From Pisolithus tinctorius (lineage: Eukaryota > Basidiomycota > Agaricomycetes > Boletales > Pisolithaceae): a stretch of DNA of 64,000 nt. Shown here in pieces: positions 35,661 through 45,296 of the stretch (the stretch's first letter is position 1; each line of letters starts with the position of its first letter). The translations under genes were made by a program, and so were the position numbers. The notes beneath the pieces were generated by a model, which saw nothing but the letters and a program-made list of their open reading frames with translations, was not told where the DNA came from and searched no databases. The DNA lies in contig JANFAH010000082.1 in the NCBI GenBank assembly GCA_024663395.1, positions 124,001-188,000 of the forward strand. The letters are read 5' to 3'.

Positions 35661-36997
35661 TTCCCTGCATACAATGGTGGTTGGAATGCTGAAGGCTGCC
35701 TTTGGAACAGTCCCTATGATCTCTTCCAGCTCTATTTTCTCAAATCACCAGCTCAGGAAGCCAAGGTAAGCCATAAGCAGTGATGCTACACTTGCTATGT
35801 ATTTAGTTGGATAATAGACTTCGATCCTTGGCTGAGTTAACCCAAGTCAGGGCAACATTGCAAGGGGAATCTGGTCTAACTTCAGATGCTATTACATCTT
35901 TGGAAGTTAGGCTGGCATCTGCAGTCATTACACATGCCATCCTCAATCCCTGTAGGTGATTTCCACAACAATTCCAAGTGATCCAAGTCTGACCCTTAAT
36001 AGATGTGTGCATTGGGATGCAGACAGGTTTTCTGAACCATTGGTGCATGCCAAGGACAGGACCATCCATTTTGAAAACCCAAAAATTGGGTATATCAATG
36101 CTCCTGCCACAGTTCTGGATGTGCATGGCAGGGTGATAGTATGGTATCTGCCTGGTATTGTCCCAGATGCACGGATAGTGAGTGTTTTCATTCTCTGACA
36201 ACCCTTCACTACAGCTTTTATATCATAGGAACTTCTCAATTCCCTTCTCCTTTCCATAAAAGACAATCTTCAGACTGAGCCCAAGAACAAGCCAAAAGAC
36301 AAAAGCAAGCTTAACAAACGATATGGCCATAAGCATCAGCCTGTTGACCAAGTCATGTATGGACATGGCAGGATTTCCATGTCTCCTGCCACATTCCAAC
36401 AGGCTCATGAGGTTTGTCCAGGTGCTGTGATTTCCATGGTAGGGGCTGACAAATTTAAAGAGGTTGGTTGATACACTCTATCAAAGCACATCCCTCAAAC
36501 AGAAAGCCAATAGGGAATGGCTGCTCAAGATTTCTTATGTGGAACACTTCTGGAGCAATATAGCAAAGGTCTCATTGCCAGATATGGCCAGGGCTGGTGA
36601 TCAAGCAATGTTGGCCAAGGCTGGCAGGGTGGAGAATGAGATATCCCTGGATTGGCCATCGGTCTATACCAACATTGATATTATTGTCAATCAGGAAACT
36701 CCCTCTCACCGAGATGTCACATCCACCCCAACCCTTCTGGATTCATTAGTGAGCCTGGGTTCTCACAATGCTAAATTCCTTATTCCAGATCTGGGGGCCG
36801 AACTGGCTTATTCCCCAGGCACCATGATTTTCCTATCAGGAAAAATCCTTCAACATTCTGTGCCAAAGTGGGAGAAGGGAGAAAGAATTGCATTGGTGCA
36901 TTATATGAAGGACAAAGTACATGACCGACTCAAGGTCACAAGACCAGCATGGACTACCCAAAAGGACATTCTTGGGTTGGCTGTCAGATACACTTAA
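35661..36997 (+). CDS. TET/JBP-family 2-oxoglutarate/Fe(II) dioxygenase (5' end unresolved)
   Basis: TET/JBP enzymes oxidise 5-methylcytosine or thymine in DNA. The conserved-looking frame begins YNGGWNAEGCLWNSPYDLFQ near 35670 and runs into exons at 35807, about 35964 (CVHWDADRFSEPL, RVIVWYLPGIV) and 36232. An intron at 36412-36460 restores phase into the catalytic exon. There the iron motif is HRD in SHRDVTS (His 36707-36709, Asp 36713-36715) and the distal His is in ILQHSVP (36854-36856), followed by GERIALVHYMKD with a candidate 2OG-binding Arg. Stop at 36997. Upstream a TGA at 35658-35660 blocks the frame and no splice acceptor lies in between; a decayed CGA codon would explain it. So the gene may be 5'-damaged or have an unusual start. 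Confidence 0.75.
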
Positions 36998-37140
36998 AAC
37001 ACATTTTAGTGGCAATTTTTGGGTACAAATATTTTAAATACATTTGATAACCTTGTTCTGGACTTGTGTGGTGTTGTTTTGGGGATGAAAATTTTCAATA
37101 CAGCTGAAAACCTTGCTTTTGACTCTTCCTGTGCTCAATC

Positions 37141-40100
37141 ATGCGTCGTCGTAGAACCAAAGTCCTTGGCAAAAGCTCTGCAGGAGGTTTGTATAAATTT
37201 GAAGTACTAAAACCCGGAGAGGAAAGGACACCTACAAGGAGGTGGATGCTAGACACCTCTACCTCCCATCTCAGAGTCAACCTTCAACTCCAAGGACCCC
37301 CAGGACAATAGGCTCCCAAAATGTTGTCCCAGACTCCTTTGACATGCCTACCTTGGACTGGAATGATGAGGAAGATACCCCAAATACTAGGAGGGTTACC
37401 AAGGTGGGAAGTTTTGCCTGATACTGCATTGGCTAAATTATCCCCTAGAGTCAAAATGATTTCATCAGAGAATGGCTGCCTTGGAGAGCAGAATATCTCA
37501 AAGTCATTCTCGAGGGAGAGCAGCTGGCTAAGGGGGGGATATGTGAGCAGTGCTGTCAGGCAGAAGGAAGTATCAGATGCATGTCCTGCATTGGTGTGCA
37601 TGCCTGGTGTGGTCCTTGTGCTGTGAAAGTGCATCAAAATCTTCCATTCCACAAGGTACAAAGATGGAATGCTACTCATTACCAGGCTACCTCTTTGATG
37701 GCACTTGGGTTCCTTTGGCACATTGGCCATGGGGGTCGTCCTTGCCCTCAAAACAGACAGAATCAGGATCCAGACTCAGAGGAGTTGGGCTATACTTCTG
37801 GGGAAGGGCCTCCCAATTACAGGTCAATGGCAGTCATATCCTGTAGCCTCCATGTTAACCTCTGGTAGCAGGAGATCCTTCAGATCAAAAATGACCATAG
37901 TGCACACAGAAGGAATTTTCACTCATGAGATTTCTTGGTGCAATTGCCCTGGGTCAGATCCAATGGACTGGCACCTTGATTTACTCAGGGAAAGACTCTT
38001 TCCAGCCAGTATAACAAAGCCCAAGACTGCTTTCACCTTTGATGTTCTTAATCACTTTCTCATTGATGCCCTGGAATGCAAGACTTCAGCTATGAGTTTC
38101 TATCAGAAGCTGAAGAGGTTCACCAACAATGCATTTCCTGACTGTATACCAGTTGAGTGCCATGCACTATTTGCTCTTAGGGGGTTCTATTAATGCATTC
38201 ATTTCCAATTAGGACAGGTACCGAGAGCTGATGAGGGTTTCCAGACTGTGGAGGGATTTGAAACATAGGAAATGGTTTGGCTTTGGTCATGATAAAGAAC
38301 AAGATCCTAGACAAGGAGAACTTGCACTCTTTTGTCCTGCCTGCCCACAACCAGGTATTAATTTACCTCCAGATTGGAAAACCCGATATGACAGGTATGG
38401 AGTGATAATCTGTAGGGTTTTGATTTCTAACTCCCCTCCCCCCTTAGTGATACCATAATGAGGCAATATGTCATGGATGGCAACTTCACTGCTCAGCATA
38501 TGAAAATGAACAAGCCTGAGTTGGATGTGTCATTATCAGATGGAACTGGTTACATGGTTGCTGAAAAGCCCTACCAGGCCCATCTTGAGCAGTCTTTGGA
38601 TAACAAGGAGGTGAGTTGTCCCAAGGTCATGGAGTTTAAATGACCCACTGTACTGGTAGAGATCCACCTGCAGCAATCACAGGGCAATCAATGCTGCTAA
38701 TATTAACAAGTCCAATCTCCGGTCCACTGGGATTGGTGCCACAGCCTGTGCTCGGCATGGTTGCTTTGTTCCCCATTCTGTGGTGGACTTTCAGAAAGGG
38801 GAAAAGTGAGTGGACCTGATGGATGTACTGGAAGCCTTTGGAACTCATTTTGTGCTAGGTACATGAACACAGATTACTCCATCTGCAGTGCTCTTGATTA
38901 TCATTCAGAAAGCATCACAAAGGCCCTTGTCATTTATGATGTTGGGTGCCAGTGGAGTATTAACTTCCAGAGTCGGGTAAAATCCAGCTGCTCTCTCCAT
39001 CTCCCTCCCTCCCTGGAAATCATTCCTGCTGTGGGGAAGTTTCATCTTGCTGCCCACAAACTCTCTTGCTTTCCAAGATATAGCCTCAACTTTATCAAGG
39101 GTGCTGGTCATCTGGATGGTGAAATTTTGGAGACATTGTGGGCTCCATTCAATAAGATCTCTCCCACTGCAAGGTCTATGACTCAGGCCCACAGACAAGA
39201 AGTGTATGATGACCATATGAGAGATTCTAACTGGAAAAAAATTGTCAACATGGGTGAGAGACCTTTTCTTCAAAGAGAAGTTAATTTACCCTGTACATCT
39301 CAGTTCCTGCACTGTTGAAAAAATACAAGACCTCACACAAGTGCCTAGAAGAAATGAATCAGGCATATGAGCAGTTGACAGCTGTTCTAGACCCTGGCCA
39401 ACTTGCCCAATGGGAGTCGGATGTTCTTGAGGCAGAAGCAAATCGAGGTGATTCCCTAGACATTTATTTGTTGAAAGGGGAAAAAGGTCAGTATGTTCCT
39501 AAGAAACCCTGGGCATGTCTGATGGCCTGTAGCCCCTACCATGGGTGAAGTGCAGTTAAAGCTCATGAAAAATCCACCTGTGTCCCCAGGGAGCCATGGT
39601 TCTGTGGCTTGGCTTGTGGAAGGAATTAGCATAGAGGATGCACAGTATGGTCTGTGGTTTCCAGAAGCAATAGGTTGCTAACCAGACCTGCAGGGACCAG
39701 CTAAGATCTGAGCTTAGACAGAGCCACATGTCTACCAGACAAGAAATCAAAGTCTCAGAGAAAAGAAAAAGACTTTCTGCCAGGATTGACAAATTCCATG
39801 GCACCAGCCAGGCATTTCTCAAAGGTTTGGAGGTGGATGATGTCTTCATACCCCAGGATGATCCAGCATTCCTTGGGCAAGGTGAAGAAATTGATGACAA
39901 TGGAGAGTACTGGGAAGATGATGAGGATTGGGAGGCTACAGAAGAAGGAGAGGAGCTACCTGCTGAGCTCATGAGTATATGGATGCCCTCATCCATTGGA
40001 GCAACCAAACTGATGGAGCTTGGCCTTCATGACCTCCTCAAAGAAGAAATGGAACTCAGGATTGGGCAAGCTAATGATTGTCTAGACCAGCTCCGAACCA

Positions 40101-40736
40101 ACCTTGGACACAAGGCAATGTTATACAGACAGAACTTCCGCAGTGCACAATCAACTAGGGAAGGTACAAGAACCAAGCAGGACATCCAAAAAGTGGTGGC
40201 TCGGATAAACAAGCAGGTCAGAAGTTATCAGAGGGCAAGGCAGGCCATTCTCCAGTTGGAACCCAATCAAGAGATTGGACAAAGATATCAGGCTATTCAG
40301 CCCCAGGACCTGGCAGTGAGTAAGGATGTTACAGAGGAGAACCGGTTTGGGCAGGGAACCAGCAAAATGGCATGGTTTTGGATGGATGGTGAACAGGGTC
40401 AACTGAATGCTGAGAAGGGGGGTTTAATGGAGGAGTGTAAGTGTTAATACTACTCAAAAAATCTCACCAATAAATTGTGGGGCAGTTTACAGGATCAACT
40501 GGCTCAAAGCAAGGGCAAGAAGGGACAGGTGGAAAGAAGAATTGTCATTGGTGAGGCATGAGATGGTTTGGGCCATCTTATGGTTTGAGTTCCAGAAGGA
40601 CATATGGGAGAAAAGGGCTCTACAATTGTTGGAACCAGGGAAAAAGGCTTATGCTCATAAGCAGATAGTGTTGTGGACTGACTTTTCCAAAAAGGCCCAA
40701 TTGATGTTCCAAGGTAAACAAATGGATTGTATTTAG
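37141..40736 (+). CDS. KDZ transposase with N-terminal CxC2 cysteine cluster
   Basis: The transposase cuts and joins the element ends. The ATG at 37141 starts MRRRRTKVLGK. An intron at 37404-37448 leads into SQNDFIREWLPWRAEYLKV, then the CxC2 cluster CEQCCQAEGSIRCMSCIGVH, WCGPCAVKVHQNLPFH, with RWNATHY and LWHIGHGGRPCP. Later exons contain CPACPQPGINLPP. The RNase H-like catalytic acids are probably Asp in MDGNFT (38476-38478), Asp in YDVGCQW (38938-38940) and Glu in LDGEILETLW (39121-39123). The C-terminal part has long Glu/Arg-rich helices (YQRARQAILQLEPNQEIG) and ends GKQMDCI. No clear disabling mutation was seen, though the first intron (about 35 bp) is uncertain. Confidence 0.85.
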
Positions 40737-40967
40737 AACATGGGTATATGTGTATAGTTTTCCATTACCCTTGCTTTGCACTTGGTATCTGAATCAAAGT
40801 GAATAGCAAATACATCAAAACAATCATACCATAATGGTACCTTTCCTAAAAGAGTGATGGCCGAAAACTTCAACCTCCTGCCTAAATTGGGAAAGGCTGA
40901 AAAATTTTCACCTTGCTTCCAACCTCCATCATCTGTGCTGCTAATTATCCCCCTGATTTATTCTCTC

Positions 40968-43346
40968 ATGGCTGATTGGTCTGAAGTCTACTCTGATCTG
41001 CTGTCCTCCTATGTGGAGCAGTACACAGATGCCCGAGGGAATCCTGACCTCAGGGCCCAGATCCTGGCTGATGTGAAATCCCAGATCCTTCAGCAAGCAT
41101 CTTCAGGATCTGTGGAATTGCCCCAGAACTTGAGAGTGGTAGGGTATCTTTTTCATCAAGTTTCACATATCTCAAGTGTATTTAGGCCATCAGAAGGGTG
41201 TTTTTGCCAGAACTAGACCCTGAAGACCAGGATGATGAGGAACACATCATTGAGAGCATCCTGGCTGCAACAGACAAGAGGAAGGAGCAGCCTGGGACTG
41301 GTGAGGATGAGGATGGCAGAGAGGAGAGGACCAGACCTACCAAGGCTGGAAATTACAGAAAACCCTTCACTGATTTTACTGCCTCCCAGCAGCTCTTCAA
41401 AGAGGACATGGATGCCTATGATAGGGAGAGGAGGGACACCAAGGACCCCAAGACCATAGGTCAGAGGACCAAAATCATCCAACAGTGGTGGGAGTCTCTT
41501 GCAGATGACAAGAAGGCTGAAGCAGGGAGGGCTGCTTCCAAGTGGAATAAGTTGGGAGCTCCAAAAGAAACTCATGAATTGTCAGTGCTGGTCTACTTCA
41601 AATGTCTTATACTAATCATGCAATAATTCAGGTACAGGAGAAAAAATTTTCCCAACATGGCCAGAGACTTTATTGAAACAGTCAGGAGGACCATGGGGTC
41701 AAATATAGTGATGTTTCTGGCTCATGAGACTACTGATTCTCAGATCAAGATGGCAGTGTAGGTTCCCCTTTACCTTGTCTATCCAATGCTAATGAAGAAA
41801 CCTAGCTTTGAAACACAACCCCCTGATGGGAAGAAGGCCTTCTCAGAGTCTTCAGAGCCCACCAAGGATTGGGTTCTAAAGGGAGAGCAAATGTTAACCA
41901 ATTATCTTTTGACTGAAGCTGGTAAGTGATAAACATTGGTGATCAATGTAATATGTGTACCTAGGTTGATTCCATACTCAGCTGAGGAAGATTTGAATGA
42001 TGAGAATCCAAAGGTGGAGATAGCCTTGGATGATGAAGGAAACCCAGAGGTACCAGCTTGGACTGGTCAGAAACTCAAGGTCCAGCAGAGTTTGGCAAGA
42101 ATGGTCTTCCAGGCTGCCTATGGTATGTTCTTGATTGTCAAGTGCATCTACAGTTGTTGATGGAAGTTGGAAACATAGCAAAGTTTACAGGGAAGCCCAA
42201 GGCCAAGGTTCCCTGGGGCCTGCTTATCAAGTCCCATTTGGAGTATCTGAGTTCCGATTCCATCCCAGAAGGATTCATGATGAAAGATCCTTCAAAATGG
42301 ACCAAGGCCGACATGTGGATGCTTTGGAATCATTGGAATTCCCAAGAGGAGGAGGATAAGGTGATTGTTTCATTCATCAAGTGCAAAAAGGAGGACGAGC
42401 CATTGGGAAGGCCCTGGAACAGGAAAACCCCATCCAAAAAGAGAGAGTGGATGAGCCCTGGGGAGGACAGTGAAGCTGGGGTGGAGGCCAAGCCCTCAGA
42501 TTTAGGGGAAGAAATTGGTGGGGCTGGTATGACCCCTATAGCAACTTCATCAGGGGCCCAGGATATCCTTGACTCTGGGAGGGCCCCATCTGAAGATACC
42601 CCTCATGAATCCAGCCCTGCTTGTCATGCCAATGGGGACAGGGTGAAATATTTAAAGTCCCTTTGCATCATGCCCAGGTACCAGGAACTTGTTGAGCTTG
42701 TAGATGGCTTGCCAGAGACAGTAAGTGATAAACTTTCTTCAAATACCAGGTTAACAAACATTTTGTACAGGAACCTGATGCTGGACCAGTCAACCTGCCT
42801 GTCTGGGCATCTTGGGCCTGGAGTGCCCAGTATTTGCCCCAGGAGATGCATGGCAATGGGGATTCCTTCTGGAAGGCACTGTATCAATTGCAAAGTGAAA
42901 AGTTTGCATCCACCCAAAAAGGTCTTACCATTGTACTGGGATTTGGTTTGTTGTGGAGGGAGTGCAAAAGAGCACAGGACATAGAATCAGATGACCCTGA
43001 AGCTGCTAATCTGGGCTTTTTGCTAGGCTCAGGTCTTGATATCCACAAGGGGGAAGATGTTATGGGTGCAGTGGGGCTGGTAGTTGCAAGACTGCAGCAG
43101 AATTCTGGTGGCTCAAGCAGAGGGATTGGTGCACAGGAAACAACTGGGGTCAGTGCAGGGGATTCCTGTCCCACCCAGGGGGGTGGCATGAAGGAATCCC
43201 GGAATACAAGAAAGGATGTGAGGAAAAGAAAAAGGGGAGGCAGTGGGGATGTTGATCAGAAGATGGCAAAGGAGGGTGAAGAGGCAAGCAAGAAATCAAC
43301 TAGAGCTCGTCAACCAACCAAGAGAGCTCTGGGTCTTGGTCTATAA
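40968..43346 (+). CDS. KDZ-associated protein with HMG-like segment and basic tail
   Basis: Not a family I can name. The start MADWSEVYSDLLSSYVEQ is at 40968. An intron ending at about 41190 leads in phase to AIRRVFLPELDPEDQDDEEH. An acidic stretch is followed by PFTDFTASQQLFKEDMDAY, IIQQWWESLADDKKAEAGRA and ASKWN, whose spacing of Phe, Trp and charged residues resembles an HMG box. Later exons include FIETVRRTMGSNIVMFLAHE, GLLIKSHLEYLSS, DMWMLWNHWN and WASWAWSAQYLP. The C-terminus is strongly basic (RKDVRKRKRGGSG, RARQPTKRALGLGL), as in a nuclear DNA-binding protein. It lies downstream of the transposase on the same strand and is as CpG-poor as it. About six introns. Confidence 0.6.
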
Positions 43347-43429
43347 ATAAACTGTAGATGGTGTGAATCAAAAGGATCCCTATATATGGCTACCCATGCT
43401 CATTGCAAGTTTCAAACCCTGTGAGATCA

Positions 43430-44100
43430 CTGACATCACCTGGAGGTGAAGAATGGCCATGGATTCAGGGGGTAAGGCCACCCCCCAGTGAGGTTGGCCA
43501 ACACTGGTCTCAGGGGGTATGTCCATCTGGAAGTGTCATCAGAGTCAATACTTCTGGTAACATCTAAATTGACAAGCAATTGATTATGCCAAGGGAATTT
43601 TCAGGGTTTGGCCAACCCTACTTCCAGGTGGTGAGGTCTGTGTCCATCCCCCAGTGAAATCGGCCGACACCACTTCCAGGGTGTGGTCCATCGCCCAGTG
43701 AGGTCGGCCGACACCACTTCCAGGGTGTGGGTCCATCGCCCAGTGAGGTCGGCCGACACCACTTCCAGGGTGTGGGTCCATCCCAGTGAGGTCGGCCGAC
43801 ACCACTTCCAGGGTGTGGGTCCATCGTCCAGTGAGGTCGGCCGACACCACTTCCAGGGTGTGGATCCATCCCAGTGAGGTCGGCCGACACCACTTCCAGG
43901 GTGTGGGTCCATCCAGTGAGGTCGGCCGACACCACTTCCAGGGTGTGGGTCCATCCAGTGAGGTCGGCCGACACCACTTCCAGGGTGTGGGTCCATCCAG
44001 TGAGGTCGGCCGACACCACTTCCAGGGTGTGGGTCCATCCCCCAGTGAGGCCGGCCGACCTCCCTCCAACATGTCGGCCTATCCACCATCAGGGTCTATA
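43430..44100 (-). repeat. Right subterminal minisatellite array of the KDZ element
   Basis: About ten well-conserved copies (43650-44060) of a unit of about 44 bp, GAGGTCGGCCGACACCACTT then CCAGGGTGTGGGTCCATC, with spacing changed by a few bases. Inner, degraded copies at 43430-43640 read GGTTGGCCAACAC and TTTGGCCAACCC, CpG having become TpG or CpA. The reverse complement carries the same CCTGGAAGTGG-GTCGGCCGAC core as the left array. ORFs open in several frames here come from the repeat. Confidence 0.85.
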
Positions 44101-44186
44101 GGCCGATGTCGGTTAGTCCCACTTTCAGGACCAAATGTGCATGTCGGATGACCCACTTTCTGGATTACATGTGACTGAAGGGTCTG
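44101..44186 (-). repeat. Right terminal inverted repeat of the KDZ element
   Basis: Its reverse complement aligns with 28528-28612, including CAGTCAC (44171-44177 as GTGACTG), GTGGGTCATCCGACATG and GGGACTAACCGACATCGGCC. Confidence 0.8.
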
Positions 44187-44194
44187 GGAGTACC
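44187..44194 (+). repeat. Right 8-bp target-site duplication GGAGTACC
   Basis: Identical to 28520-28527. To its right the sequence AATACACTGGCAAGTG continues the flanking gene and matches the empty-site copy read on the minus strand. Confidence 0.85.
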
Positions 44195-45235
44195 AATACA
44201 CTGGCAAGTGTAAAAATTGTAGTATTTGAAAGTGGTGGATGCCGCGCTTGCAAAGAAGGCGATGTCCAAGAGGCGGGGTGAAGGGTGGTACCATCGAATT
44301 GTACACTTGCATACGGGCGCTTGACCGACTCTCTGCCAGTACACATGCTGCTCCCTGTGTAGAAATATTAGTCGCATTAGTCGCTGGAGCTGTGGACTTA
44401 ACGTACCTCGCTCGCAGGACCGTGATGGTGTCTATTGCAACTCCGCCATTCGAGGATACTACTCGCATACCACGGTTACTAGGAACACATTCGATGATGA
44501 GCATGAGCCTTTCTCCTACCAATACATCAATAACGTAGCTTCATAAGCATAAGGAGTCATACAGAAGTCTTGTGGACTCACCACCCATATCGACGTGGAC
44601 AAGAAGAAATTCATGGTACCAGGACGATCGAGAAGGGATATAATAAGGTCACATGCAACGACTATTCCGGCTACTTGAGTTCTTGTCCTTGCGAAGCGTA
44701 AGAAATCTTGAACGCTGTATTGTCAAGAGTTCTCGTAGTCGTGGAGGAGGCTCAAAGAGTGGACCATGGCCACCTTCGCAGGACCCGGATGAAGGACGAA
44801 AGTCGGTAGGGACAATTGAAAGCAGACAGGGCAGATCCCAGTATTGGTGGCGGTGGAGAGAACAGAGATGATTTATAGCCTCGTAGGATCCCATGACAGT
44901 ACCGGAACTGGACATTACTAACGTCCAGAAGTATTGTCGGGTCTCCTGGAAGGACACTTTGATATCGTATATCCGGATAACACTCCCGTGGCCCCACCCT
45001 CGACTCGTCCATATTCGTGCCACAGGAAATCAATAAGAGCAACCTCGAGGCATACTCGAGACATGCAGATTCCGTGGTGAATAGGGACCGGCGGTGACTT
45101 GGGAGTGTTCGAGCCACGCAGCACAGGGGATCCATGTTTCTGACGACCATCTGTGCCTTTTTGGGAGGTGAACACGGACACCGCGCCAAATCATTAATAT
45201 TGATTAATCTCAAAGAGCAAAGCCAATGCACCGCA
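44195..45235 (-). pseudogene. 5' part of the unrecognised gene disrupted by the KDZ element (inverted-repeat arm A)
   Basis: This is the reverse complement of 45297-46336 with high similarity near the centre and lower similarity at the outer end. Open pieces include FTSQKGTDGRQKHGSPVLRG, DVSNVQFRYCHGILRGYKSS and GERLMLIIECVPSNRGM, separated by intron-like breaks. I recognise no domain. The reading continues across the transposon into 28519-28184, so the gene was cut by the insertion. It is probably not functional. Confidence 0.5.
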
Positions 45236-45296
45236 GTTGCTCTTATTGATTGCCCATGGCACGAATACGGACGGTGACATCCTTTCTGAGTTTTGT

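Larger units (their letters stand above)
28528..44186 (+). mobile_element. Full-length KDZ-superfamily DNA transposon (about 15.7 kb)
   Basis: The borders are set by the 8-bp duplications and by matching ends: 28528-28612 and the reverse complement of 44101-44186 share CAGTCAC, AAGTGGGTCATCCGACATG and GGGACTAACCGACATCGGCC. Inside each end is an array of about 45-bp repeats in inverted orientation. Gene order is H3-mimic/PHD protein (minus), TET/JBP dioxygenase (plus), KDZ transposase (plus), HMG-like protein (plus). Flanking DNA rejoins exactly to match a paralogous empty site at 46329-46336. Association of KDZ elements with TET/JBP genes in basidiomycetes is established knowledge (Iyer, Aravind and colleagues). 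The interior is strongly CpG-depleted. Transposase residues look intact; the TET 5' end may be damaged. Confidence 0.9.

Noticed and set aside
35653..35765. ATG at 35653 (MDDSLHTMVVG) as the TET/JBP start
   Set aside because: Its frame does not join the next exon in phase; the alternative frame with GGWNAEGCLWNSP does and looks conserved.
37400..37450. Apparent frameshift in the KDZ transposase
   Set aside because: A 45-bp intron (37404-37448, GTGGGA..CCCTAG) restores the frame and gives the expected DFIREWLP segment.
43584..44089. ORFs open in three frames on the minus strand and further ones on plus
   Set aside because: They are by-products of the right subterminal repeat array.
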